A DNA stretch of 42,342 bases, from NCBI GenBank assembly GCA_041753515.1, contig JBGSUE010000011.1, positions 1 through 42,342 on the forward strand, read 5' to 3'. Below, in pieces: positions 30,629-38,494 of the stretch. The stretch comes from JBGSUE01 sp041753515 (GTDB lineage Bacteria; Patescibacteriota; Microgenomatia; UBA10105; UBA927). Made by a program: the position numbers and the translations under genes. The notes under the pieces are model-generated. The model had not been told where the DNA came from, made no database searches, and worked only from the letters and a program-made list of their open reading frames with translations. Each line of letters begins with the position of its first letter. Within the stretch, counting starts at the first letter, position 1.

Positions 30629-33325
30629 TTAGGGGGTAAAAATCGGTGCGATTTCTTCCTGCGCCACCACCGTCTGCCAAAGACTCTTTGGCATCGTGAA
30701 AATAAGCGATGGGTCAAACGTAAACACCTGGGCCGGATCGGTTGCATTAGCTAAACCCATGCTGCGGTCGAATGTAAACGTATTTGCCGCAAAAAATCCA
30801 CGGCCCCACAACTGCCTATCGTTAGAAGCACCAGCAGTCGGGAAATCCATCATCCCGCTTGCGACATACAGGCCTTCCAATTCAGGATTCCCTGCCGGGT
30901 ACAACGCTCCATCACCCAATGAATCCGATATCCTGATGTTCCCGTCCACAAGAAACGCGATAAATGATCCTGCCGGTAAATTTATCTGATTATTGATCGT
31001 CAATGATGCCCCGGGACCACGCACAACAACAATATATTTTCCGCTGATATTCCACGGCACGTTGTTTGTCGCAACTGCTCCGTCGGTGAAACACACTCCT
31101 TCAGGACAGTTGGCAGCAGACAAATCACTTTCTATCATCGGGCCAGCCAGAGTCATCGTATTACTGCCCGGATCCCCGCCGATTGAGGTGACTAGTCTGG
31201 AATACCAACTGGTTGGTGCAATAGAATTATTGACCAGCCACCGGGTACTGGAAACAAGATTGTACGTGAATGGTGGAAACGGATCAATGCCGGTATACGC
31301 CGGATCCGGGTGAATATCAAACGTCCCTCCGCCGTAGGTTATAAAGCCCGGCAAACCGCCCACCGGAAAATCAAGGCTCAGGAACGGATTCACTGCACCC
31401 GGTGGAATCTTTGTGGTGATATTGCCGGCCGCATACACATCCCCGCCTGCCGTCTGCACCCAGCTATCGGGCGCCAAATAGAGGACAAATGCAGTCAGCG
31501 CACTGCCGCCGTACCAGAGACCTGTTCCGCCATCCGTCATGCTGTTTCCGGATGCACGCCAAGCCCCACCCGCATCGTACCAGCACACCTGCGACATAGT
31601 CCAGCCGGCTGGAACATTGGCATCAGACAGTGAATGCGTAAAATGGGGGATAACAACATCCGGAAATGAATCTGGTGCGGCTTTTCGGTATGTCGCCGGA
31701 TTCCCGTTGTCGAATGCGTACGATTTGAGCTGATTGCTGCTGACCGGCAAACCGTTCCAATCATTGCGGAATAATTCCAATTCTACACCGGCAAGATCAG
31801 TCAGTGCATTCATATTGGCAATATTTGGATCGCACGCCGCTGTTGCCACTTCCTTTGCCCGCACATTGATTGTGCCTGTATTGGGAATAAAATACCAATC
31901 CAATTCCTGAGGGAGTGCCGGGGGGACAGCTGGGCACCAGAAACTTTTACTTGCCGCACTCGTTTTTCCGCCGGAATTGTATACATACGCAGTCGTAAAT
32001 CCGGTCAGCGTATCCGGCGTTTCCCGGTATGCATTTGAGTCTATATCAGCGTCAAGAATTTCGGAGTACGGATTGGCGGACTGGTTGAACAGGAATGATG
32101 CCGGCAGGGGATTGGTATCATGGAAGGCGATGCCCTGATTTATTGCCGGTGCGCATGCATCGGCAGGATCATCGCACAGCCCGCCGACACCGGCCACCAC
32201 GTCTTCAATGTATTTTATCCCTTGGACCCTACAATCCAATGGACCGGTTGTTGATGTTGGTGTAAGACTTGGTCCTCCAGGAGTAATGGTGGGGGATGGG
32301 GTGTACGTCGGTGTCACGCATGCTGCCTGGCAGCCGGAGAGATTTGCATAACAGGTATACGGCGTATAACCGGTGGAACAATTGTAAGTTCCACCGGGAC
32401 AATTAAGACCTGTCGTGGTATCAAAATTCTCTGCTGTTTGGTTACACAGGAAAACCGTGTCATCGCAGTACCACCTAGGTCCACACCCCGGGGTGGACGT
32501 CGGTGTAAGTGTGGGTGTTCTGGTCGCAGTCGGCGTGCGGGTCGGGGTATTCGTCAGCCCGCCGGGAGTATTGGTAGGAGCTGCGGTTGTACCGGGAATG
32601 GTTGGGGTCTGGCATGGGCACACTATCTGGCCGCTGCAGCAACCAGGGTTAGCAATACTGCATGTACACGATGTATCACAAAACATCCACTGGCACCAGC
32701 CATATGTCGAGTTTATGTACTCGCACGCTCCAGGATCCGTACACGAGCCGGGAGTGACATCCGTACTGGTGCAGTAGCAGTTTCCACAGTCATCTCCGCT
32801 GGTAACCGGATACGTGACACCCTGGCAAGTTGCACTAACTCCAACTCCGCAATTACAATCACTTGTTTGGTAACAAAGTGCAGCCTGAGCACCACCTGGA
32901 CAATAGAATGAAGCATCGACTGTCGGTGTGGCGGGGATGGGGGTGGGAGTGGGGGTGGAAACCACACAGCACTTTTCCGTTGCCGGATCATCACACGACC
33001 ATCCGGGTATCACCGTCTTCCCGTTTGCCGCACAATTATAACTGAATGCGTAACAGAACCCGCCGTTCCACTGACACTGGCTTACCGGCATACAGCATTT
33101 ATCGGCAGGATTAGTACAAATTGCCGGCACTTCTACTGTCAGCATGCCGCATGAACGTGAACACGTTCCTCCGGCTAATGTACAGTCGTCGGGTATAGGT
33201 GTATTGGTGGGGTAGGGGGTTTGGGCGATGGATCGCTGGGTTTTGACAAAAAACAGGGGAAGAAGGAAGAGAATAAATAAAATGATATGTACAACCGGTG
33301 ACCGCTTCACCACATCCCGTGCCAT
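30629..33325 (-). CDS. Large secreted Cys-rich surface protein with Thr/Pro linkers
   Basis: 898 residues. A signal peptide or anchor (VVHIILFILFLLPLFFV) ends near residue 30. Residues about 45-240 are Cys-rich with repeated patterns (CTLAGGTCSRSC, CQWNGGFCYAFSYNC, CCxVSTPTPTP). Thr/Pro linkers lie near 125-135, 245-280 and 340-365. The C-terminal half has beta-rich sequence with IVVVRGPGASLTINNQINLPAGSFIAFLV and LWGRGFFAAN, resembling surface proteins of this lineage that I cannot name. ATG at 33325 is supported by an extended -10 six bases upstream. Probably a cell-surface structural or adhesive protein. Confidence 0.75.
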   Translation of the reverse strand: MARDVVKRSPVVHIILFILFLLPLFFVKTQRSIAQTPYPTNTPIPDDCTLAGGTCSRSCGMLTVEVPAICTNPADKCCMPVSQCQWNGGFCYAFSYNCAANGKTVIPGWSCDDPATEKCCVVSTPTPTPIPATPTVDASFYCPGGAQAALCYQTSDCNCGVGVSATCQGVTYPVTSGDDCGNCYCTSTDVTPGSCTDPGACEYINSTYGWCQWMFCDTSCTCSIANPGCCSGQIVCPCQTPTIPGTTAAPTNTPGGLTNTPTRTPTATRTPTLTPTSTPGCGPRWYCDDTVFLCNQTAENFDTTTGLNCPGGTYNCSTGYTPYTCYANLSGCQAACVTPTYTPSPTITPGGPSLTPTSTTGPLDCRVQGIKYIEDVVAGVGGLCDDPADACAPAINQGIAFHDTNPLPASFLFNQSANPYSEILDADIDSNAYRETPDTLTGFTTAYVYNSGGKTSAASKSFWCPAVPPALPQELDWYFIPNTGTINVRAKEVATAACDPNIANMNALTDLAGVELELFRNDWNGLPVSSNQLKSYAFDNGNPATYRKAAPDSFPDVVIPHFTHSLSDANVPAGWTMSQVCWYDAGGAWRASGNSMTDGGTGLWYGGSALTAFVLYLAPDSWVQTAGGDVYAAGNITTKIPPGAVNPFLSLDFPVGGLPGFITYGGGTFDIHPDPAYTGIDPFPPFTYNLVSSTRWLVNNSIAPTSWYSRLVTSIGGDPGSNTMTLAGPMIESDLSAANCPEGVCFTDGAVATNNVPWNISGKYIVVVRGPGASLTINNQINLPAGSFIAFLVDGNIRISDSLGDGALYPAGNPELEGLYVASGMMDFPTAGASNDRQLWGRGFFAANTFTFDRSMGLANATDPAQVFTFDPSLIFTMPKSLWQTVVAQEEIAPIFTP

Positions 33326-33331
33326 ACACCC

Positions 33332-33340
33332 ACTATAGCA
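33332..33340 (-). promoter_or_regulatory. Extended -10 of the large surface protein gene
   Basis: TGC-TATAGT (33340-33332) six bases before the ATG at 33325. No clear -35. Predicts a leaderless transcript. Confidence 0.45.
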
Positions 33341-33376
33341 CAGAATATTTCAATAAACGAGAGTAACATTTAGATA

Positions 33377-34993
33377 CTAGCAAACACCTAATGAATACTT
33401 CGCTCCAGTCAATGGATGAGTCTGAAAATACGTGCTGAATATACCCGTTTGGGATATGAACTGATCAACTGCGCTATTATCATAAAGTGAGGTACCATCT
33501 GACAGAATATATCCTCTCATTACTTGTGCTGACAAAGTCATATGAGATTGTTTAATCTCAGGCCTAAAATGATGAGTGTATGCAAAATACTTACCGGGTT
33601 CATGTAAATTTTTGAGTGTCGAATGTAATTGACCGATAAATCCTATAGGCGTTACTGTTTCATCTCCCGTTTGTACATTTCTAATCTGTTGCAAGACAAA
33701 AAACATATTATATGGGTTTCCATCAATCGTAAACTGTGATTTCATATCTTTAAATGCAAACGGAAATTTCACACAGAAATCTCCTGGCATACATTTTTTA
33801 TAATCTAAAAGTGTATCGCTTCTTCCTAAGGTATCTAAATCCATTGTTATCCATGGTGTATTACTAACAGTCTCTGCATTAAAATGATTAATAATAGGCT
33901 GACCATCACCTAATGTTGTATTATATAAATAATTAAGTAGTTTTCTGAAAAATGCCGGACTTAATGGTTCTTCCCCTAACTGTTTAGCTATATCATGTGC
34001 TTCTAAAAGCCTTTCATATGTTAAATCAACACGAACACCGCCTTCAGATCCAGTGACTACTGGAATGTCAAGTCTTGGTACTTCTGTTTTTGTCGGCGTG
34101 ACAGTAGCAGGTCTGGTTTCAGTAGGTCTGACTGTTGCCGTTAGGCTGGGGAGAACGGTGGGAGTGAGGTTGATGATGTGCGATTCCGCAGAGCCGATAA
34201 TGCGAAGTGTTTGGGCATTCTCCGGACTGACCGTTGCAACTTCCTTTTTATCAACAGTATTTTCTCCGACAACCGGTTTAAGGACAAGTTTTGTACCTCC
34301 TTTTGTAAGGGTAATCTTATCTACAAGTTCAACGGATCCGATACGTTCACCCTGCAAAAACTCGTGTGTCAGGTTTCCTGCCGGCTTACCGCTCAGGTCA
34401 AGTAACGTCTGATTCTGGACATCATCCCCCTTCACCAGAAACGCTTTTGCTTTGGATCTGTTATCGGCTTTTTCCACAAAAAAGAGTGCCCGTTTACCAT
34501 CTTGGGCACTTGCGTTTAGAGAATCCGGTGTAAGTCCGATTTCAAAAAAAGCAAAACGGCCGACCGGTCCGGCATCGGGATTATCTGCGTATACTGCCCC
34601 AAGCTTCTTGATCTGCGGATCCCCATCAATTCCTGTCGGATTTTCGTCTGAAATATGGAAAAACTGGCCATTTGGATCCCGAAGTACTTTTCCTGAGTCT
34701 TTCCATTCGTTGAGAGCGATTTCTACATCCGCCCATTCCAGAGATACCCCCTCCACCCCCGCCGGAAGTTCGGACATTCCATTACAATTCGATGTTGCAG
34801 CATCGACTGCAATTACTCCACCAATTACTGCAACGGTTCGTTTTATAAATTTTCTTCGGCCATCATCGACGGGTCCATTTAAAAATTTATTCAATGAAAA
34901 TTTACCTTGAATTTTATCCATCTCTGGTAATGGTCCAGCTGAAAAGCCGTAGACTTCCCCTGGTATTGGCGGACCTGGTAATTCTTTAGGCAT
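33377..34993 (-). CDS. Secreted protein with twin-arginine-type signal and Thr/Pro linker
   Basis: 538 residues. After a Pro-rich start, GRRKFIKRTVAVIGGVIAV (about 45-63) looks like a Tat signal (R46, R47, hydrophobic core) although it begins unusually far in. A middle domain (about 75-260) is followed by a Thr/Pro-rich linker (about 275-310, TVRPTETRPATVTPTKTEV) and a C-terminal domain (about 320-538) with DFCVKFPFAFKDMKSQFTI. No family recognised. The C-terminal part (33377-34050) is visibly more AT-rich than the middle, so the gene may be chimeric. A 16-base palindrome sits just upstream. Confidence 0.65.
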   Translation of the reverse strand: MPKELPGPPIPGEVYGFSAGPLPEMDKIQGKFSLNKFLNGPVDDGRRKFIKRTVAVIGGVIAVDAATSNCNGMSELPAGVEGVSLEWADVEIALNEWKDSGKVLRDPNGQFFHISDENPTGIDGDPQIKKLGAVYADNPDAGPVGRFAFFEIGLTPDSLNASAQDGKRALFFVEKADNRSKAKAFLVKGDDVQNQTLLDLSGKPAGNLTHEFLQGERIGSVELVDKITLTKGGTKLVLKPVVGENTVDKKEVATVSPENAQTLRIIGSAESHIINLTPTVLPSLTATVRPTETRPATVTPTKTEVPRLDIPVVTGSEGGVRVDLTYERLLEAHDIAKQLGEEPLSPAFFRKLLNYLYNTTLGDGQPIINHFNAETVSNTPWITMDLDTLGRSDTLLDYKKCMPGDFCVKFPFAFKDMKSQFTIDGNPYNMFFVLQQIRNVQTGDETVTPIGFIGQLHSTLKNLHEPGKYFAYTHHFRPEIKQSHMTLSAQVMRGYILSDGTSLYDNSAVDQFISQTGIFSTYFQTHPLTGAKYSLGVC

Positions 34994-34997
34994 AATT

Positions 34998-35013
34998 ATA
35001 ACCTATAGGTTAT
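34998..35013. promoter_or_regulatory. Perfect 16-base palindrome upstream of the Tat-signal gene
   Basis: ATAACCTATAGGTTAT, ending five bases before the ATG at 34993, with TTGACA (35035-35030) upstream. Its centre contains a TATAGG -10-like hexamer. Placement fits a repressor operator or a strong regulatory site. Confidence 0.5.
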
Positions 35014-35138
35014 TATAAATCTTATATCCTGTCAAGATGGGAGCTTGGGGAGAAAAAGGGGGAGGAGCAGGCGGGAAGGGAGTACCCGGATTGAATAAAT
35101 GTTGAAATCTAATCTTGTTGAAAATCATTCCTTACGAA

Positions 35139-35264
35139 CTACTTCTTTTTTTTCTTGTCCGGATCGGGAAATTTGGCAAGAAATATGAAGAAGAGAAGAA
35201 CGGCAACAATAAGTAATCCTACACCAAATACAATATTTGTAGTAAGTGTTTGAATATCTATCAT
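35139..35264 (-). CDS. 41-residue single-pass membrane protein
   Basis: MIDIQTLTTN, then one helix (IVFGVGLLIVAVLLFFIFLA), then KFPDPDKKKKK. The basic tail should stay in the cytoplasm. Its ATG overlaps the TGA of the preceding small gene (ATGA), which supports both being real and co-translated. Function unknown. Confidence 0.6.
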   Translation of the reverse strand: MIDIQTLTTNIVFGVGLLIVAVLLFFIFLAKFPDPDKKKKK

Positions 35265-35395
35265 ATCGAGTTACGAATCCGCTTCAACCGTTCTGCTATT
35301 CCTAAAGATAGCATAACAAAAACGATTGTCACCGTCAATACAAGAGGGTCTGAAATTGTAAAAAGAAGTAAGATCAATCCGGCACCGAGATTCAC
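35261..35395 (-). CDS. Small membrane protein, start uncertain
   Basis: 44 residues from the GTG at 35395: NLGAGLILLLFTI and VLTVTIVFVMLSLGIAERL form two hydrophobic helices, ending KRIRNSI. The frame is open further upstream to an ATA at 35452 that overlaps the previous stop (ATAA); that would give 63 residues beginning IKFSVYLSASWLEVISDVF. No ATG lies in the extension. The stop overlaps the next ATG. Function unknown; it probably belongs with the 41-residue neighbour. Confidence 0.5.
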   Translation of the reverse strand: MNLGAGLILLLFTISDPLVLTVTIVFVMLSLGIAERLKRIRNSI

Positions 35396-35448
35396 AAAAA
35401 CATCAGAAATTACTTCCAGCCATGATGCAGACAGATATACTGAAAATT

Positions 35449-35700
35449 TTATGTATGCACAATCAAATGCGAAATTGCCTGATCCATGGACGCAAATGTG
35501 GTATATTTATTGTCTTTCAGCTCTCTGTCTACTTTTTCTTCCTGTTTTTCCCACCAGGAATCACTGCCGAATTGGGGAAAAAGTACCTTGATTTTCCTGC
35601 GCACAGTTTCTGCAGTACGTGAAAGCTCTGCCAGATCATGAAGTAGATCTGCAACATGTGTATCATTTACAGACAAAGATGGTTGTATAAGTTGACTCAT
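35449..35700 (-). CDS. Hypothetical 83-residue protein
   Basis: MSQLIQPSLSVNDTHVADLL followed by a predicted helical, charged region (LHDLAELSRTAETVRRKIKVLFPQF) and an acidic/basic stretch with WWEKQEEKVDRELKDNK. No signal peptide or membrane helix. No family recognised. It has its own predicted promoter (TTGACT-17-AACAAT) six bases before the ATG and heads a run with two tiny membrane-protein genes. Confidence 0.65.
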   Translation of the reverse strand: MSQLIQPSLSVNDTHVADLLHDLAELSRTAETVRRKIKVLFPQFGSDSWWEKQEEKVDRELKDNKYTTFASMDQAISHLIVHT

Positions 35701-35706
35701 ATATGC

Positions 35707-35735
35707 ATTGTTTAAATATATTCATGTGAAGTCAA
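35707..35735 (-). promoter_or_regulatory. Predicted leaderless promoter of the 83-residue gene
   Basis: TTGACT (35735-35730), 17-base spacer, AACAAT (35712-35707), six bases to the ATG at 35700. Confidence 0.55.
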
Positions 35736-35792
35736 AAACGGGACATACGGAGCGAGAACAATTAAAAATGGGAAAACAATAATATCTTTTTA

Positions 35793-36077
35793 TCATGCAA
35801 ATTCAGTTTTCACACGTTCTGATAAGTATACTTTCATCAGAGATTGATAGGGAATATCACGCTTATTGGCTAATCGTTTTAAATCATCAACAAGCGCTAC
35901 CGGCAACCGGACGGTTACCGGTACCGTTGAAGGTTTGAGTCCAGACATATCAAGTGTCACAGGTTTAAACTGGTGAAGATAATCGGTGAAATCATGAGTC
36001 GCCCAAAATTTCCTCTCCTCGTCTTCAGAGTGAAATTTTGGTGTATGAACAGGTCGTTTACTTGTGGATTGTTTCAT
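35793..36077 (-). CDS. brnA: BrnA-like antitoxin (CopG/RHH type)
   Basis: 94 residues from ATG 36077. HTPKFHSEDEERKFWATHDF is a conserved antitoxin N-terminus. VPVTVRLPVALVDDLKRLANKRDIPYQSLMKVYLSERV is a ribbon-helix-helix DNA-binding domain (the TVRLP strand and the two helices). Expected to bind BrnT and repress the shared promoter. Overlaps brnT by 20 bases, in the usual toxin-first order of brnTA. Confidence 0.85.
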   Translation of the reverse strand: MKQSTSKRPVHTPKFHSEDEERKFWATHDFTDYLHQFKPVTLDMSGLKPSTVPVTVRLPVALVDDLKRLANKRDIPYQSLMKVYLSERVKTEFA

Positions 36078-36339
36078 ACAGTATCCTTTCTTTCTGACTT
36101 TGATCACGGGCAGAAATAATCCTTATTTTTGATCCGCGCACAGTGAATGCAATGATCAATCTTCTTTTCTCATCAGACCTGCCTAAAGCCGTATACCGGA
36201 TTTCATGCTGAGAATGTATTGCATCCTGATATATCATGAGCGGTTTATTAAAAAACACTTGCTCACATTCTTTTGGCGTTACATTATGCTTCTGCCAATT
36301 TTTATTGATGTTAAAATTATCCCAATCAAATCCTTCCAT
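36058..36339 (-). CDS. brnT: BrnT family toxin
   Basis: 93 residues. FDWDNFNINKNWQKHNVTPKE, the EQVFFNKPLMIYQDAIHS segment, YTALGRSDEKRRLIIAFTVRG and the KIRIISARDQSQKER ending follow the BrnT pattern (a small RNase-like fold that blocks translation). Catalytic residues of BrnT lie in the terminal IRIISAR region and appear intact. First gene of a two-gene toxin-antitoxin operon with a consensus promoter. Confidence 0.88.
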   Translation of the reverse strand: MEGFDWDNFNINKNWQKHNVTPKECEQVFFNKPLMIYQDAIHSQHEIRYTALGRSDEKRRLIIAFTVRGSKIRIISARDQSQKERILYETIHK

Positions 36340-36350
36340 ACCAACTGTAC

Positions 36351-36382
36351 ATGATCATACAATACAAAAATTCTTCAGTCAA
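36351..36382 (-). promoter_or_regulatory. brnTA promoter with palindrome at -10
   Basis: TTGACT (36382-36377), 17-base spacer, TATGAT (36359-36354). The perfect 8-base palindrome ATGATCAT (36351-36358) overlaps the -10, a plausible operator for the BrnA antitoxin. The leader is about 10 bases. Confidence 0.65.
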
Positions 36383-36409
36383 TGCGTTTCATTAACTCCC
36401 GAAGTCTGA

Positions 36410-36997
36410 TCATCTCTCCCCAATGTCGATCTCAAAGAGGGAGAGAGTAAGGCCGGCAAACTGGAAGTCTTTGTTTTTTGCCGCCTCCATCGCACGGGTA
36501 ATTGCCTGCTTTTCTGCCGCCTCCAAGCCGCTTGTCGCCACTTTTATCTGGATGAGTGAGCCGTTGCCTGTCCTTGCCTGAAGGTCGCTGAAATTCATAT
36601 TTTCAATCCGGCTGGCGTAGGCGCACGTCTGTGCAAACCGGCAGATCCCCACCACATACACGTGACTCCGGCCGCGGACCTTAAAATTAACCAGGCGTTT
36701 TTCGCTGTCCCACGGGAAATACCCCGAGCCGCGAAGCTGGGACCCATCCTCATTTTCGCTCAGTCGCCCGGCCATCATGAGGCGCATCACGTACACCGGG
36801 TTTGCCCCTTCATCCTGAACCAAAAGAGAAAAATCAGAGCTTGAAAACACATCCTCCTGTGTCACGTTCGGTACAGACGCTGGTTGTGGTTTTGGTGTGC
36901 TGATTTTTTTGTTCCAGAAAACGATGATCAGAAGGAGAACAAGAAGTGTGATCACAATACCGATAGCTGTTGTTTTTTTGCGCGCTCCCTCTTCCAT
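36410..36997 (-). CDS. Membrane-anchored hypothetical protein
   Basis: 195 residues. One N-terminal helix (TAIGIVITLLVLLLIIVFW, about 10-28), a Pro-rich linker, then an external domain with beta-strand-rich sequence (VNFKVRGRSHVYVVGICRFAQTCAYASRI) and two Cys that could form a disulphide. No family recognised. An extended -10 lies six bases before the ATG, so it is probably its own leaderless unit next to the polysaccharide genes. Confidence 0.65.
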   Translation of the reverse strand: MEEGARKKTTAIGIVITLLVLLLIIVFWNKKISTPKPQPASVPNVTQEDVFSSSDFSLLVQDEGANPVYVMRLMMAGRLSENEDGSQLRGSGYFPWDSEKRLVNFKVRGRSHVYVVGICRFAQTCAYASRIENMNFSDLQARTGNGSLIQIKVATSGLEAAEKQAITRAMEAAKNKDFQFAGLTLSLFEIDIGER

Positions 36998-37003
36998 ACT
37001 TCT

Positions 37004-37012
37004 ACTATACCA
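37004..37012 (-). promoter_or_regulatory. Extended -10 upstream of the anchored protein gene
   Basis: TGG-TATAGT (37012-37004) six bases before the ATG at 36997. The -35 is weak, as expected for an extended -10 promoter. Confidence 0.5.
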
Positions 37013-37015
37013 TGG

Positions 37016-37618
37016 TTATGCTTTACCAGAAAGTTCACGGGTTATGAGTTTTGTTAAAAATTTCACCGTGCGAAGCGTAAGGCGGAAATCAAACCATAGT
37101 GATTTCTTTTCAATATAGGCAATATCGCTTCTCATCCATTCGTCAAATGTGTTTGTATGATACCCGTTCAAAATCCAGGGTGATATGATACCGGGGGTCA
37201 TCGTTTCCCGTGCCTTCTGCCAGCCATACAGCGCCCCAGCTTCATCAATTGGAAGAGGCCGTGGACCGATCAGTGCCATATCGCCTGAGAGTACGTTAAA
37301 CAGCTGCGGCAACTCGTCTAATCCCGTATGGGACAAAAACTTCCCGATCTTCGTAAACCGGGGGTCGTCCTTAATTTTGAACGCCGGACCTTTGGCAATA
37401 TTTAAATTCTTATATTTTGATTTCTGTCTGTCTGCCCCAACAATCATGGTCCGGAATTTATACATCGTAAACGGTTTCCCGTTTTTCCCTGCGCGTTTTT
37501 GGGAGTAGAGAATGGGAAAACCGCTTGTTACCGCAATGAGGAGTGCCGCAACAGCCATGACCGGCATTGAAATCAAAAGAAGTACAAAAATAAATATTTT
37601 ATATAGTATATTCTTCAT
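37016..37618 (-). CDS. Undecaprenyl-phosphate sugar-1-phosphate transferase (bacterial sugar transferase)
   Basis: About 200 residues from ATG 37618; an ATG at 37636 adds MNEELR, which is repeat-derived. One N-terminal helix precedes the catalytic region: KRAGKNGKPFTMYKFRTM, DDPRFTKIGKFLSHTGLDELPQLFNVLSGDMALIGPRPLP are the diagnostic blocks of the WcaJ/RfbP class. It transfers a hexose-1-phosphate to undecaprenyl phosphate, the first step of surface-glycan assembly. It diverges from the export permease, with repeat DNA in between. Confidence 0.93.
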   Translation of the reverse strand: MKNILYKIFIFVLLLISMPVMAVAALLIAVTSGFPILYSQKRAGKNGKPFTMYKFRTMIVGADRQKSKYKNLNIAKGPAFKIKDDPRFTKIGKFLSHTGLDELPQLFNVLSGDMALIGPRPLPIDEAGALYGWQKARETMTPGIISPWILNGYHTNTFDEWMRSDIAYIEKKSLWFDFRLTLRTVKFLTKLITRELSGKA

Positions 37619-37650
37619 TCGTAATTCCTCATTCATAATTCATAATTGAC
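37612..37650. repeat. ATTACGA-family repeat at the sugar transferase start
   Basis: Units TTCGTAATTCC, TCATTCATAATTCATAATT spanning the 5' end of the gene. The repeat supplies two alternative ATG codons. Confidence 0.7.
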
Positions 37651-37674
37651 TCTTCGTGCCCTCATAATATCAAA

Positions 37675-37711
37675 AATTCCACGATTTACCATTCACGATT
37701 TACGAATTACG
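37675..37711. repeat. ATTACGA-family repeat upstream of wzm
   Basis: Degenerate CACGATTTACCATTCACGAT followed by TTACGAATTACG. It overlaps the predicted -35 region of the permease promoter, so a repeat may have supplied promoter sequence. Confidence 0.75.
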
Positions 37712-37720
37712 CATTATAAT
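37692..37720 (+). promoter_or_regulatory. Predicted leaderless promoter of the export operon
   Basis: TTCACG (37692-37697), 17-base spacer, TATAAT (37715-37720), six bases to the ATG at 37727. Confidence 0.6.
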
Positions 37721-37726
37721 ACCACC

Positions 37727-38494
37727 ATGAACGACTCCACACGCCATTTCTTTGAACTTCTCTTTGCCATGACGGAGAAAGAACTCCGCGCCCGGTATAA
37801 ACATACTGTGTTTGGATTTTTCTGGTTAGTCGCCAATCCACTCCTGCAGATGCTCGTCATCGGATTTGTATTTACGTTTTTCATGAAAGCACCGGTGGAA
37901 CACTATTACCATTATCTTTTTACCGGGCTTCTGGTCTGGAATTTTTTCTCCCTGTCCCTGACAAAAGCAACACCTTCAATCGTTTTTGAACGGTCGCTGA
38001 TCAAAAAAGCTGCATTCCCGCGGTCTGTTATTCCGCTTTCCATTATTCTGTCCAACTTTGTCCACCTGATCGCCGCCCAGATTCTATTTCTTTTTCCGAT
38101 CATATTCCTAGGAACTCTAACATGGAGCTCGCTGCCGGTACTTCTTGCCGGTTATGTTCTGCTGCTTGCCTTTACAGTTGGTCTGTCGCTTCTGACGAGC
38201 GCTCTGAACGTAAGGTTCCGTGATATAAATTTTTTCGTGCAGGCCATAATGATCATCTGTTTTTACGCCACCCCCATCATCTATTCGTTTTCCGTTATCC
38301 CGTACAAATATATCTGGCTCTGGCGCTTAAATCCCATGGTCTCCATCCTCCAACTCTTCCAGAATGCGTTCATCCAATATCCGCTGCCCGGGTGGGGGAT
38401 GATCAGCATCAACTTATCACTTATTCTCATCACACTTCTTCTGGGAATTTCCGTTTTCAGGCGTGAAAGCAAAAATTTTGACGACTGGGTATGA
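37727..38494 (+). CDS. ABC-2 polysaccharide export permease (Wzm-like)
   Basis: 255 residues from ATG 37727. Six hydrophobic helices. FELLFAMTEKELRARYKHTVFGFFWLVANPLLQMLV is the typical N-terminal region, and the helices near FYATPIIYSFSVIP and KYIWLWRLNPMVSILQLFQNA are characteristic of O-antigen/teichoic-acid export permeases. It partners the ATPase encoded at 40083. Its TGA overlaps the start of the SGNH gene. Confidence 0.93.
   Translation: MNDSTRHFFELLFAMTEKELRARYKHTVFGFFWLVANPLLQMLVIGFVFTFFMKAPVEHYYHYLFTGLLVWNFFSLSLTKATPSIVFERSLIKKAAFPRSVIPLSIILSNFVHLIAAQILFLFPIIFLGTLTWSSLPVLLAGYVLLLAFTVGLSLLTSALNVRFRDINFFVQAIMIICFYATPIIYSFSVIPYKYIWLWRLNPMVSILQLFQNAFIQYPLPGWGMISINLSLILITLLLGISVFRRESKNFDDWV

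Noticed and set aside
30629..33325. Antisense frames opposite the Cys-rich protein (for example around 32400-32900)
   Set aside because: They result from the biased Cys/Thr/Pro codons and show no family signature.
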